Positions 1-12,879 are shown, counted from the first letter of the stretch. The stretch: 64,000 nucleotides of DNA from Rhodeus uyekii (GCA_037043235.1 JAWRVZ010000065.1:1645001-1709000), one strand, 5' to 3'. Notes: generated from the sequence alone by a model not told the origin. Made by a program: numbers and translations.

Positions 1-1487
1 TTTCCATAATAACAGTGGCGCAGAGAAACAAAAATCACTTTTAGCATTATATTTTTCAGCTGATGAATGATTAAAAAAAATTATAATAAAAATTTTTTTT
101 GACTGCCATTCAGAATTCATCCTGCTTTAAAGAGCTTGGGCATTTAAACACTAGGGGACAAAACTGAAGCGCATGTGTTATGTACTGCCTCTGAGACGCA
201 AATGTTGAGGATCCAAATGCATAAATTTAATCCAAAGACGTAATCCAACAAAACAGGCAAAAAGGCTGATACACAAGCAAAGCAGTCCAAAACAAAACAC
301 AAGGGTGGAATATAAACAAACTGGGAAATCCAGGGAACAGGCAGAGGGTCAAAACCATGAATGAGACAAAACCAGGAAAGTGCTTAGAAATGCAGTGACA
401 AACAACTAACAAGACTCAGCAATGAGTTAACCGGGTTTAAAAAGACAGATTTAACAAGTAAATGTTAACAAGGGATGACCAAATAGGAATGTACTGAAAG
501 TACTGGACGTGCTGTTGACTGTGTTGGGCCAAGTTCCCGCCGGGTTTGTAGAGACCGATTTAACAAGCAAATGAGACAATCATGGATGAGACCTGGTGTT
601 TCCCTATGGGAAATGTAGTCCTTGATGGGATGACAATACCGGTAGTCTCAATAGAGTCCCCTCTGGTGGCACTCCACCTAGTGTGAACACTAATATAGTT
701 ATTTTTATAGCTATAGTTTTGGTGTGTATTGACCTTTAAAATAAGTCCCATAATACTCCAATAATTTTTACTTTATTTACAAAAAAATAAATAAAAATAA
801 ATAAATCTATACATATTTTTTGAAATTTTGAATAAAATACAAATTATTGGAATATATTTTACAAGAATATACTATTTCAGTACTTTCTACTCCTATTTTA
901 TGTTAAACTTTATGTGTTACCTGTCATTTCTTTAGTATTTGCGAAATGTATTTACTGTGTGAAGATTTTCAAAGCAAATCATACACCAAATTTTTTTTCT
1001 CTCAGTGTACTAGTATGTTTTGGCATGGACAAAGAAAGGTTGATAAGTGGACACGTAAAAACTAAATTATGATGTTTTCAGGGAACGATTAACATCACCT
1101 TTATTAAAATTATCAAGAAGACTTCCAAGAAGACTTCTTCTTTCCCCATCCTTACTGAAACCCTCAACATTCTTTCTTTGTTCGCTTTCTCTTTCTAAAC
1201 ACAGGTAATTCATTTTGTAGGTAGATAGAGCTGAGAGTAATTACATTCAAACAATGAATACATGTTTTTTATTTTTACTTGACCTCTTTACTTTCCTCTA
1301 CACTTCTCTGGTTTTCATTTTCACTGGTACTGTTCTTTTCTTCCCTACTATTTTAAAAACTATTGCAGGTTTTAGGAATAAAAATGACACTTGTCAATTT
1401 CTCTTTCTCTTTGTCTCAGTTTGTGTGCTTTCACACACCACTGTGTATCTCTCTCTTTCTTTTCTGATTTGAATCACTACACAATAT

Positions 1488-1489
<2 letters not shown>

Positions 1490-1550
<61 letters not shown>
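1490..1550. repeat. (TC)n microsatellite
   Basis: About 30 uninterrupted TC dinucleotides. The RERERE-type ORF on the other strand is only this repeat translated. Confidence 0.95.
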
Positions 1551-1554
<4 letters not shown>

Positions 1555-2658
1555 GTTCCCCTATGAGTTGATGGCGATCTAACATGTTGTTTACCAAGCT
1601 CAAGCTTCTTCTTATTTATAGTAGTACTAAAGTCAGGCTTTAAAAAAAAAAAAATTACAACATTTGTGGCTAACTACATCAAAGCTGTTTTAATAGGCAA
1701 TTTATTGTATGTAACTATCAGATCTTTTTTTAAAATTATTATTCAGAACAGTTTTCATCTAGCACATAAAGCAATATCCCAATTAGGGTGACAACATTTA
1801 CTTGCACAAATAAGTTTGCATGAAATAAAACTATTTTACATAACTAAATTGGAAAAATAAAGATAACCAGCAGCAAGTTACAAAATAATTTGTGACCAAA
1901 AAACGTAAAATGCTGCACAAGAACTCAAATCTTCTCTGTGACTCAAAATTCACTTCCGACTTTATGCTGCACAATACAACAAAAATGTAAAAAAAATGTG
2001 CAGCTTTCTGTTTCAGAGAATATTTATATATTTCAAAGGAATGCTAAGGAAAAAGATGCGTAGTAGTGCAAGCTTCATAGAAACAGAAATAATTTACAGT
2101 TTTATTTTTAAATCAAATCTAATTATCATTAGATCTCCTTTTGGTGCCTGCCTTGAACTGTATATATTTGCAAGCGTTGCGATATTCAGGCTACTAATTA
2201 ACTCTCATGATAATCCTGAAAATAGCACAGGTATTTAATAGAATTAACAATATTTGCTGCTGAGGCTAAATTTGTCAAGAGGGCTAAATTCTGCCAAGCT
2301 CATGCCATAAAACTCAAAAAATATCCACTCCGCATTAATATCTCACTCCAGAGTGATTTAGCAATTACAAAGTCACCAAAATATTGACCGGGAAAGATTG
2401 TTTCTGGGGTGCAGTTCCCAAAAGCATTGTTAGCCAACTTGCTGTTAGTTCAATGAGTTAGTGTTTGCTGAAGCCATTGTTCCAACAAACATTTGCAAAC
2501 AGCATCGCAAAGTTGTGTGGTTGGAATGACTTCTCTCAACCTGTGGTTAGAAGTAAAGTGTCTTGTGTGCATTAAGTACAATTTACATCTTTTAGTTTGT
2601 AAAGAGATTTAAAGCGTCATTTTCCCATGTCCATCATGCATAGCAAAAAATGTATGGC

Positions 2659-2800
2659 CTTCCTGTAGCTCAAACAGTAGCGTGTGGCACTTGCAACACC
2701 AAGGTCATGGGTTCGATTCCCAAGGAAAGCCAGAACTAATTAGAAAATCAATGTATAACTTGAATACAAGTTGCTTTGGATGAAAGCGTCTGCCAAATGC
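2659..2800 (+). mobile_element. tRNA-derived SINE
   Basis: The 5' part has a tRNA-like promoter: an A-box region beginning TGTAGCTCAA and a B box GGGTTCGATTCCC. The 3' part ends with the fish SINE tail GGATGAAAGCGTCTGCCAAA. The same structure recurs at 55398-55520 (+) and, inverted and more diverged, at 47469-47632. I do not assign a family name. No clear target duplication was seen. Confidence 0.75.
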
Positions 2801-3572
2801 ACTCCACCACTTGTGACATTATGGTTTCTGGAAACAGTCATAACTAGCTAGGTGATTTCTTTAATTACGCAACGTACTATGGTATTTAAGCAGCGAGCTA
2901 CGCCATTGTATGGGAAAACCCCTGAATTGCTAAAAAAGTGTGTACTGCTCCCCTGACTACATTTAATGCTTGCAATGTAAAATGTTATTATCAATAAACA
3001 TATGAGCTCATGTCAAACCTGTACATTTATATCGAAATTTTCCGGCATTACAGATATTTTCTTGCACTCCTCGAATATGTGTGCTCCACAGTTCCAGAGC
3101 AGGGAGGGAAAGGACACATGGCCGGCACTGGACTCCAGGGTGATAGTCACCTTAGTCTCTGTGCCTGATTCATGTTCAGAGCTTAGACTGCTTATCTGGA
3201 GGTGTAAAACGGTCTGTTTACTTGCACTTTGCAAGGGGTAATATAATGAAACATTAGGGGAAATTAATGGAACAAAATGACTTTTACTATCGAGTTTCAA
3301 AACTAATGTTTACAGGACCATGAGGGGATCAGGTTTTAAATCAGTGGGAAATCAGGTCTGTTCTAAAAGCATTGTGTACAGGAGGGATGCAGAAAATAAA
3401 GTGCAACTAACCATATAATTGTGCATAGGGCAGCAAAGTAAATAGGTCTATCAACTATTAACTAACAGCAGGAAAAGGCTTACCATATCTTTTGTTTATT
3501 ACATCAAAGGACTAATTAATTAATTAATAACATGGCTAATAGTGATACAATATTTAGCCTAAAATGTGTTAC

Positions 3573-3676
3573 ATTTAATTTAATTTAATTTAATTTAATT
3601 TAATTTAATTTAATTTAATTTAATTTAATTTAATTTAATTTAATTTAATTTAATTTAATTTAATTTAATTTAATTA
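3573..3676. repeat. (TTAAT)n pentanucleotide array
   Basis: About 20 tandem copies of TTAAT/TAATT, followed by further A/T-rich imperfect repeats to about 3810. Confidence 0.95.
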
Positions 3677-5690
3677 ATTAATTATTATTTATTTTTTAAT
3701 TTAAGTTCATTAAAAACATTTTATTTTATTTTATTAATTAATTAATTAATTATTATTATTTATTTTTTAATTTAAGTTCATTAAAACATTTTTATTTTTT
3801 TTTTATTTATTTTTTTGCATTGCATTGCATATGGTCCATGTATTAGTAATATTAAGCCATTTCAGTGTTTCTACATTTCAGTCTATTTAAATTTCAGTGA
3901 TATTTAGACATTTTTGTTACTTTTATCCAATAAATAAGTTTGGAAGTGTGTTGGGTTACCACTTGATGTCTAGTGTAAAATTTGGGATGAGAAGCAAAAC
4001 CATTTGAGAACTACTGTGAAAGAGATCCATGTGCTTGTATGTTTAAAAGATATCCAGTGGAAATGTTTTGTCTACTGAAAGTCCTCATTTTGAGGCAGGA
4101 TTTTTGTGTTAATATCCTAGACGAGTTCCTGAAACTGATCTGAAACTGTTCTTTAACAGATTGGTCTCAGAGTCCTTTAGTCTTTCATTTCTTGCTTGGC
4201 TGTTTTATAATGTTCTCTGTCCTTTCCTTGTGCTCTGTGTTTAAATCAAAGTACACTCCTTGTTTTGCTTCAGAAATCATCAAGCGGTGATTCACCACAG
4301 TGCCAGAATTTTAGATCATCACTCTTCTATACAGAACTTTAGGATTCTTGACTCAATTGTAAAGAATGCTTTATGCCAAAAAAATTCTAAAAGAATTAAA
4401 GCAATAATAATAAAAAAAAGATCCATCTAAAGAGTTTTCTCTTTTCTTCTAAAACTGTACAAAAGTTAACAAACAGCAAGGTAAATTAAATAATGATTAT
4501 TCATATTAACATTACCTTGAACTACATATAATTGACAGTCAATTATTGGGTAATAAAATAAAAAATATATAAAACTGATATAATATAAATAATAACATAA
4601 ATTATTTAAATAAAAAAAGAGTTGAATAGGAACATTTAAATCGGACATTTTTCTTGAATTTTGTTGGTTTTGGCTGCTGATCATTCACTACAAACACACA
4701 AAAAACTTTAAAACGATCTAACCTAGTCTGTTTTATTTTAATTTAATTTGCTTAAGTTTATTCTTTTTTAAGGATGAGGACATTTCCTGTGACCTATCGA
4801 TGCTGTCATCCGTTCCGTAGAATTTCTCTTTTCCATTAAATATCAATTAGTTGCTTTTAAATATTTGCCTTCAGCATTTCCCCCAATCACAACACTGTAA
4901 CATGTCTAACGTTCTGTATCATACCGTCTCTTTGAAATTACAGAACATCTCCAAATGGAGGAGTGGAAGTTTCATGCAGCGACAAATGCACTTAATTTAT
5001 TTTATTGTCCTTGATCCCATCTGGGCAGTTTGACAAATGATTAGACTTGTCATCAAGCCAGTAATTTATGAAGATATCTCATATTAGTGAAAGTCTCCAG
5101 GCTCTGATTGGACGGTTCGGATGGAGGGTGTTTGACGGTTGATGGATGGAGCCAGAGCCCTGTTGTCATCTTAATCGGGGTTTCCACGGTGATGGATGTT
5201 GTCATCCTAATCAGGGTTGGGTGGGTGATTGATGAGATGGGCTATGACAGCGGGGTCAGTGAGCCGGCCGTCCGAAGAGCGAGAGAGGCGGGGTCATCCG
5301 AGGATAGAACATGGAATAGCCATTTCACATGACAGTGCAGCTCTTCATTGTCCACTCATGCAAACCTGTTCGCTGACGGCCGAGACACGACATGGTTCCA
5401 CTCTCCTCTTTCACACATCCTCACTCTTTCTTTCTTTCTTTCTGTCTTTGCATGTCCCAGTTCTCTTTTCTCCCTCCTTCTGCCTGCAGCCGTATAATGG
5501 GCTTTTTGAATTGTGTAATTATTCTACGTTGCTCTTTTACAGACTGTGGAAAGTGCTTCTGAAAACAACCCTATTAGCGAAAAGCCTTTCAAAAAGAAAA
5601 GTAACAATTAGTGCTATATCCCGCTGGCTTTGAAAGAAGAACAAAAAAAAAAGTAATAATAATAAATGCCTTTTTCTCTGTTTTTCTTAG

Positions 5691-5773
5691 AAATGGAGGC
5701 CTCAAAAAATCAGATGGATATGGACAAGAAGGCTATAGACGAACTGGTGCGGGAGAGGGACATCCTGAATAAG
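5691..5773 (+). CDS. cfap58: cfap58 internal exon (coiled coil)
   Basis: This 83-nt exon lies between a TTTTTCTTAG acceptor and a GTGTGT donor. The first two bases complete a split codon; 27 codons follow. The peptide contains AIDELVRERDILNK, which I recognise from CFAP58 (CCDC147), a long coiled-coil protein of about 870 residues in mammals that acts in the ciliary/flagellar axoneme. The exon ends on a codon boundary and joins in frame to 8075-8266 (ILNK then NIIKAG), as in the vertebrate protein. No catalytic residues are expected. The exon is too short to stand alone; the call rests on the match across all five exons and their shared phase. Confidence 0.9.
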
Positions 5774-6053
5774 GTGTGTGGACACGTGTCTGTCATTTAC
5801 TGAAGATCTCACAACAACATCTGTAAGGAAAGCAGTAACGGATAGGACAATGGCCTGGCAGTTGATTTATATAAATATATTGTTTAAATTATAACTTATT
5901 TTCAACTTTCTTTAGTGTGTAATGTTGCTGTTTGGCCATGAAAGAGGTCTGCAAAGCTACAAAGCACAAAGTCTCTCCAAAAGGAGACATTCTTCTGGAA
6001 ATTCCTGAGTTTGAGTTTTCTTCTGGGAACATCACAAAATTACTCATTTAAGT

Positions 6054-6279
6054 CAGCGGTCCCCAACCCCCGGTAAAAAAATGGTACCGGGCCGCGGATC
6101 GAATTCGCGGACCGGTCCGTGGATCAAATGGTACCGGGCCGCGGATCGAATTTACCGTGGCGCTGTAGCTTTGGCGGTGAGGAGATGTGTTTCGCTTCCC
6201 CGTCAGAAGTTCAGCGGAGTATGAGCTGAACCCCCCCCCGTCAACAATCGCGCGCGCACAAAAAGGTTGGGGACCACTG
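6054..6279. mobile_element. hAT-type MITE with 8-bp target duplication
   Basis: The ends are CAGCGGTCCCCAACC and its near inverse GGTTGGGGACCACTG. They are flanked on both sides by a perfect 8-bp duplication, ATTTAAGT (6046-6053 and 6280-6287). The 226-bp interior is GC-rich, duplicates a GGTACCGGGCCGCGGATCGA motif and includes a C run followed by GTCAACAATCGCGC. There is no coding capacity. CAG...CTG ends plus an 8-bp duplication are diagnostic of hAT transposition. Confidence 0.9.
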
Positions 6280-6439
6280 ATTTAAGTAACTCCCACCCAA
6301 GGTGTTTGCAAAAAAAGGTAGTGAGGTTGAATTGTGTTGAATTAGTTGTGTGTTGAAACTCGCGGGTACGGTTGACCAATCACAATACACTGATCCAGTT
6401 GATCAGTCAGACCTCATAGAGATCTAAACTAAACATTTA

Positions 6440-7314
6440 GGCCCCGTCCACACGGAGACGCGGATCACTGCATCCGCATACATTTCTTATCGGATTGGCA
6501 TTCCGTCCACACGCATCCGGCGATTTGGGAGACTGAATCCGCTCTCTTTTTATACCGGGTCCTAAAGTGGATAGATCTGAATCCGACACGCTTGCGGACT
6601 CGTGTGGACGGCCAATCCGTATATTTTTTGTTTACCGATGATGTCATCACATCACGTGTCGGCTGCGTCACAGTAACAGCAACAGTGTTGCCAGATTGGA
6701 CTGAAGATTCCAGCGCTGCTACAGCTTAAAACCCTCCCATTTAAAAAAATACCAGCCCAAAGTGTGTACTCTTATAAATAATGAAAAATGTTGAGCGATT
6801 TTATGCATCAAAAACCATCCCAAATTTTATCAACCAGCCCAATCCATTTTTTCCCGGTCGGACATGACAAAAAGGTTACTAGCAATCTGGCAACACTGAA
6901 CAGCAACAATAATTCATTACATTTATATAGCGCTTTATCAAAGTCTCTCAAAGTCGCTTTACATGGAAGGGGGAATCTCCTCAACCGCCACTAGAGTGCA
7001 GCATCCACCTGGATGATGCGACGGCAGCCATATTGCGCCAGAACGCTCACCACAAACTAGCTTTATTGGTGGAGAGGAGACAGAGTGATGATGCAGCCAA
7101 TCAGAGAAACAACAACAATGCGCATGCTCAAAGTCTTCTTCTCTGTGTATTGTGTATTGTCTGTGGCCGAATTACAGCGCCCCATACTGGTCTGGCATAT
7201 AAACTACACCGGATTCAGTCGGTTTCAGTGGTATCGTGTGGACGCTGATATATTTTTTTGAACGAGGAAAAAAAGATCGGATAAGGAACGCGCCGGCATC
7301 ATGTGGACGTGGCC
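6440..7314. mobile_element. Harbinger-like MITE with TTA target duplication
   Basis: The element starts GGCCCCGTCCACACG and ends with the inverse ATGTGGACGTGGCC. TTA flanks both sides (6437-6439 and 7315-7317). A 3-bp TWA duplication fits PIF/Harbinger-type insertion, but the assignment is inferred from the ends only. The interior repeats the TCCACACG motif and holds a secondary fish repeat at about 6917-7070 (TTTATATAGCGCTTTATCAA onward). No transposase ORF is present. Confidence 0.7.
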
Positions 7315-8074
7315 TTAGTGAGAAGAGAGGTGCTGCAACAATTATAAAATGGGTTGAAATCGCGTTCTCTCGCCAGACTTTGCTGGTGAGGGGAAGGGGA
7401 GCTTTAGATCATCACTTCAAGCTGTGTTTGCGTTTTATTCGTGTTTCGGATCACCTGAGACAAATCTTGATACAAGGTTAACTTTTAGGCGAGTCTTTGA
7501 GGTTTATTTTTTCATCCTCAGGGCTAATCATAGTTTTATAGTTCTCATAGCTTCTCCACGTTGTGATGATGCACAGATGGATTTCAGAAAGCGAGAAGGT
7601 GCATGATGTTTCTGCTGATGTGCTGAATATTGCATTGCTATTGTGCGTATGAAAATAACAGGATATTCATATTTAATTGCACAGGAGACACTCTGTCTCA
7701 CAAATGCACGCACTGTGGCATACAAACATAGCTTTTGATATCAGCTTACCTTGGAGAATCACTTCTTTGATCTATTGAACAGCAATGCATCAACAGAGTA
7801 AAATAATCCTATCCTCAAGCTCGGTTTTTACATCTATTTTCTGAAAATCTTGAGTCACTCTTGCTAAGTATATTTACAAAACTGAGGTGTTGAGATCTTG
7901 GGGAAGGCCCAACACCCGCAGAGTTTATTCTAAAATAATATGTACGTGTGTGTGATTCCAGCCAAAGGTGGAGGAGCCGCATGCAAGCCACCTCTCTCCA
8001 CAGTCTGTTTCGACGCTAAAAGCCCTAAAATCTTTTGTGAAACCTCTTGCGTCTGTGTGTGCATATTTTCCCAG

Positions 8075-8266
8075 AATATCATCAAGGCGGGGAATGAAAC
8101 AGACAAACAGCAGACCATTGTTAAGCTACACGAACAGTCAAAGAAAACTCTGGAACAGGAGATTTTAAACTATAGGGACGAAGCCCAGAAACAACGAAAG
8201 ATCATCTACCAGCTGGAGAAAGAGAGGGATCGCTACATAAATGAAGCCAGTGAGCTCACCAAGAAG
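8075..8266 (+). CDS. cfap58: cfap58 internal exon (coiled coil)
   Basis: This 192-nt, 64-codon exon lies between a TTTTCCCAG acceptor and a GTACAG donor and is phase 0 at both ends. The peptide is a highly charged coiled coil containing QRKIIYQLEKERDRYI, a well conserved CFAP58 segment, and ends ELTKK. It joins in frame to the exon at 35313 (VLENIEDIK), across a 27-kb intron that carries the large nested element complex. A CA microsatellite with repeat sequence starts about ten bases after the donor site. Confidence 0.95.
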
Positions 8267-8276
8267 GTACAGCATG

Positions 8277-8600
8277 TACACACACACACACACACACACA
8301 CAAAGACATATGTTGTGTTTCCATGTTTTTTGGGTACATTCTATAGATCCAATGGTCTTATACTGTAAAACTGTGTATTATATCCTCTACACTAGCCCTA
8401 CCCATCACTGAAAACTTTTTCAAACTTTTTCAAACTTTTTTAAACTTTTAGATTTTCAAAAAAGATCATTCTGTATGATTTGCAAGCTTGTTTCCTCATG
8501 GGGATCAAAAAATGTCCCCACAAAGTTGAAATGTACTGGTATTACTATACTTGCGGGGACATTTGGACACAAACACAGCGGGGTGCACACTGTAAGATTT
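8277..8600. repeat. (CA)n tract plus CA-associated interspersed repeat
   Basis: A CA run (8277-8303) is followed by sequence typical of a fish interspersed repeat, including ACACTAGCCCTACCC, short AAACTTTTTC repeats, and two GGGGACATTT/TGTCCCCA-type motifs near 8510-8570. I recognise this as a widespread teleost repeat usually found beside CA tracts, but do not name a superfamily. It lies immediately inside the intron downstream of exon 8075-8266. Confidence 0.55.
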
Positions 8601-9247
8601 ATAATTGGCCTTTACAATTATTACTTGTCAGACTGTACGAACTTGATTCCCACACTAAGCCATGTCAACACAGTGGGATCTCTGTGTCTTTCATGTCAGA
8701 CTGGACAAGTTAAACATCTATGCACACAAGAAGACTCATCTGGAGTTTTACGTCACGTTCAGTAATGTTGAGCTGAATTTACATGTGGAATTGAAATGGT
8801 GGCTAGCTAACAAAAAACAATATGTTGTGTTAATTGAATGATTATAGCTTGTTCTGAAAAGGCGATATGTGTGGAGAAAGTGGTGGTTGTTGTTATAGCA
8901 CTAATTGTGTGTCAGGTTTTGTGTTTTTGAACCATATTTCGAAATGTTGATGTTATTTTTTAAATCAAAGGATAATAGAATGATAGTTTAAGTCATCATT
9001 TTTTATTTATTTTTTTATTGAGAGAAAAAAATAATAATAACAAATTAACATCATTAAGTCATCATTTACTCACCTTGGTGTTGTTCTAATGCTGAATGTT
9101 CTTCTTTCTAATATGGACGTTTAAAAAAGATTTTTCCACTCACACTCATTAATATAATGCCAATTGATAGCGATCAGCAAAAGTGTTACAGAATGATCTC
9201 ATGTGACGTGATCTGTGTATTCCAAATATTCAAGAGGTATTCGATAG

Positions 9248-9470
9248 GGCAGGGGTTTTGAAAGTGAGGGGCGCTCCTCCCCTGGGGGGCGGCAGAGCAT
9301 GCCAGGGGAGGCGTGGAGAATTGTAAAAAATGATAACTGATCTAATAATAACTCGCCAAACTTGTATTAAACCTCCTTCATTTTACATTTCCCTGTGATG
9401 TCATTCTGTCGTGGCTGCAAGCGGCAGTGGTGCTGAAGCTTTGGTGGAGAGTCAATATAATTTATATAAT
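9248..9470. mobile_element. hAT-like non-autonomous fragment
   Basis: It opens with a CAGGGGTTTTGAAAG end followed by GGGGCG-rich sequence. Its 9366-9450 part closely matches 52424-52505 inside a complete hAT element (shared AAACCTCCTTCATTTTACAT). No matching right end was found, so the element is incomplete. Confidence 0.55.
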
Positions 9471-9498
9471 ATAATATAATTTGTGTGTCGTTCAATAA

Positions 9499-9661
9499 CC
9501 CCCCCCCCCCCCCCGTCAACAATTGCGCACCGTGTCCACCCCCCCCCCCACTCCGTCAACAATCATGCATCGCGTCCACCCCCCCCCCCCCCCTCCCCGT
9601 CAACAATCGCGCATCGAGCCCGTCCAATTTTATTTATTTATTTTTGGGGGGGGGGGGGGAG
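9499..9661. repeat. C-run/GTCAACAAT tandem repeat
   Basis: Three successive units consist of a long C run followed by GTCAACAATYRYGCAYCG and a short GTCCACC tail, ending in a G run. The same CCCC-GTCAACAATCGCGC motif occurs once in the hAT MITE at 6054-6279 and, inverted, in the one at 24370-24506. Proline-rich ORFs here come from the C runs. Confidence 0.8.
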
Positions 9662-9906
9662 CATTGGATGTGTTGTGTCAAAAGAGAGGCCCACTGTCAC
9701 CCCCCTTGATCATTGGTTGCGTGCGTGTTCGTGAGACGAGTTCGGGTCCGTCTCACTCAGAAAGAGCACACAAACTGTTAGATATCAAGATGGACAAAAA
9801 CGTGATATAGTCGAATATCATCCATAATAAGATGTAAACAGGTAGCTAGCTATACTTTTTTTTTTAGCTTAACTAGCTTTAACTTCCTCAACAAGAGACT
9901 CTAAAA

Positions 9907-10532
9907 CAGGGGTGCCCACACTTTTTTGGCTTTTGAGCTACTTACCAATGATCTACCTACTATAAAAATACAAAAAATATTTATTTATGAATATTGAGAA
10001 TTCTTTATATGCACAATATATGTTGGTGTGGCTTGCATAAATACATTAACCCATATTGCACAACACAATTTTTTTTGAGTTTGTTCAAAATGACTGTTGT
10101 TCGGACAACTGAGATTTTAGTTCCTTCACCCCTCTTCTTCTCGGTTCCCTTTTCAGAGGGAAGTCAGATTGAGGCAAACACACTTCAAAAATGACATAGT
10201 GAAAAATAAAGTCCAACTACCTCTCTGTATGGAAGTGGTACGTTTTTGACTTCTTACTTTGTTCAGCTCCCCCACTCATTTTTATACCCTTTCTTAAGTT
10301 TAAAAGAAATAAATTGGAGGCGATCTCGCTAGCTTTCTAGAGTTTTGCAGCACTTGTATGCGGCGTTGTATGCATGTGCATGTGTGGTGACCCATGTGTC
10401 AGACTGGCTGCCTTGTACGTCAATCAAGTGACAAATTTCATAGTGAGGACGGATGATGGGCTGAGGTCTACTTTGCTAATTCCATGTGATCTACCCACAC
10501 TACCTTTGCGATCGACGTATTAGGCACCCCTA
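9907..10532. mobile_element. hAT-type non-autonomous element (626 bp)
   Basis: The left end is CAGGGGTGCCCACACTTTTT and the right end is the inverse GGCACCCCTA, with the final G mutated. The flanks are CTCTAAAA (9899-9906) and CCCTAAAA (10533-10540), an 8-bp duplication with one mismatch. The left subterminal text GAGCTACTTACCAATGATCT is partly mirrored near the right end (GTGATCTACCCACACTACC). There is no transposase ORF. Confidence 0.8.
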
Positions 10533-10540
10533 CCCTAAAA

Positions 10541-12701
10541 CATCAGCTGTAAAAGAAAACAGCCATGTCCCATGTGGCAGTACCAGAAATGCGACAAATA
10601 AAAGATGTTTATTGAATTTGAACCCATTTTGACACATGACACATGAAATCTACCTTGCATAGCTTATAATGTTTGCATAGAGTATGTTTCAGGCCTAAGA
10701 GTGAAAAAAATCGAAATCCCTCCATTATGATTTTTCTTACTTTTTTTTACTTTCTAAGAATTTTGAGAGTTGAGTCTTTTGTTTGTAATCCCTGAAGGAG
10801 TTTCTTCATTCTGTAGTACTTCAGTGTGAGATGTCTTATTGATGACGTTATAATACTTTTGCTTTCGCAACAGTGCATATGCGTGTGTGCTACTCTCTAA
10901 ACACTTCAAGGCAGTGATGTTTAGGCACTTAACTTTTTATAATGTCAACTAGTAAGTGACAAAAGTTCAAGTGAGTTAACTCCTGAAAAATATAGGTAGT
11001 GATAACCGCATTAGCAAATATTTTATGCAATGTGTACAGAATCGAACTAAACAACTTGTTATTAATTAATAATTTAAAGGTGCATCACAGATATGTCTTT
11101 ATTCTGTATGTGTGCTGAAGAAAATGACAGGGGCCTTGACTCATTTGTGTTGCTCAGAACCCCTAGCAAACAAGAACCAGCCCATAATAAACCCAAATAA
11201 ATCATTGAGAACAAGTATAGCCATAAACGCTTATGATAAGTGGACAAAGCAACACTTCAAGTGCATGCTCTGCGACGCAGCCTTACAAACAGAAACAAAA
11301 CATGGCACCTCTGTTTATGGTATATATGGTTGAAGATGCAGAACAAGTAATATGTTTTGTCACTTAAATATTACTTCAGTTAAAATAACAGATACCAAAC
11401 ACAAAACACTGTCAATCATCGCAATTTTCAGGATTGTTGTTTTAATATTTTTTGGTTTAATCCGCTGTTTAATGGTTTTAAACATACTTCATCACTAGAA
11501 ATTTTGGAAAATGTCAACATTTTGGGCATAAAGTGTTCTTATATAAAGCCCTACTGAACCTTTTTTGCTAAAAGTGTATTATTAGCATAATTACTGTGTG
11601 CTGTCAATGTACGGAAAAGACCCGTGTGAACATTCTGCTGAACAACTTCTTTTGTGTTCTGTGGAAAATGAAAGTCATACAGGTTTGAAACAACATCAGG
11701 GTGAGTAAATGATGACAGAATTATTATTTTTTCTTGTAAATGCTATTCTTGTAAATCAGTCTGCGTCATTATCTCGGCATGACCTTTTATAATAGATCTT
11801 ATAACATGAGAAAATTACGGTTTGGTTAATGTCACCTGCTATTCTCACTTAATGTGTCATTCATTTCATTAGAAATGTAACTGTAGTAAAAAAGAGGTGT
11901 TTTAAAATGATTGATTGACCAAGTAGTGTCACGTAAAAAGGGATTTAATTTGCTATTGAAAAGTTTCTGCTGCTCACAAATTATTCTTGTTAAATTAAAT
12001 GTTCTTATGATTAAAACCGTTTGTTGATTTTTCAAATCAGGAAGCGGTGGTGTTAATTATAATTACAGACTATGACGTGATGCAGTCTTTAAATATGTTA
12101 TGCAAAAAAAGAAAGAATTGAACAGTAGTCCATGAAAAATCTGTCTTTTTTGGTGTTGACACACACTCTAGCATTCTGGCATTTGCCCTGACATTTGTTT
12201 TCTCAGGTTTTATGTTGGGTAAGTGCACTGCACCATGAACAGCACGATTCAGGTTTACATTCAGCTCCAGGCACATCCTCTAACTCTCTTTCTGTCTCAG
12301 ACAGATAAGACTTGACGTAATGTACTCCATATAATAGCGTCCCTGTTTCGGTGTAAACAAGGAGCTATCAGTGCCTTTGAAGATCTACACTGTAAAGTAT
12401 TGTCAGGATTTTACAAAATGTAACAGTTAACATTCACACTTACATACATTTACAGTGCATGCATAATTATTATGCAAGTTGATATTCTGATCAAATTTTT
12501 TCTTCCAAGCACTTTTTTCCAATTTCAAACCACATCAATCTTAATGGCTACTGAAAAGTAAAAAATTAAATGCTCATGAAAAGGATGCAATACTAATGCA
12601 ATTCTAGAAATTGCAAAATTCATGACCAATGAACAGCAAAATGCTCATTGGTTAAGCAGGGTCATCCAAAAACAGGCCAAGAAGAAAAAAAAATATCTAT
12701 A

Positions 12702-12740
<39 letters not shown>

Positions 12741-12741
12741 T
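10541..12741. other. intronic sequence without recognised genes
   Basis: AT-rich intron. GTGAGTAAATGATGACAGAA at about 11701 and the related inverse at about 9057-9075 resemble one end of a common cyprinid MITE whose fuller copy is at 55531-55798. Nothing else is supported. Confidence 0.5.
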
Positions 12742-12833
12742 ATATGTGACTTGATATATACACACACACATACACACGCCCACATATACATATGTGTGTG
12801 TGTGTGTACATATCAAGTCAATCAAGTCACATA
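12742..12833. repeat. inverted repeat around a CA/TG microsatellite
   Basis: A TGTGACTTGATATATACACA arm is mirrored by TGTGTACATATCAAGTC and followed by TCAAGTCACATA. It directly follows an AT microsatellite. The segment could fold into a long hairpin. No gene is implied. Confidence 0.7.
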
Positions 12834-12879
12834 TTATGTAATAATTCACCAATTATGGTAAAGCACTTCTAGAAAAAAC

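Larger units (their letters stand above)
1..5690. other. cfap58 intron (partial), AT-rich
   Basis: No coding exon is recognised here. The stretch lies upstream of the first visible cfap58 exon and is read as intron. It holds a TC microsatellite, a tRNA-derived SINE and a TTAAT pentanucleotide array, listed separately. The A-rich stretch at about 190-480 and the 2400-2560 stretch resemble interspersed repeats, but I could not define their ends. A tetranucleotide CTTT run lies near 5420-5445. The short ORFs here show no family signature. Confidence 0.6.

Noticed and set aside
2659..2800. tRNA gene from the A/B box sequence
   Set aside because: The cloverleaf is incomplete and the unit continues into a SINE tail. 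The same applies at 55398 and 47469.
9483..9810. Proline-rich ORFs in three frames
   Set aside because: They are produced by the poly-C runs of the GTCAACAAT repeat.
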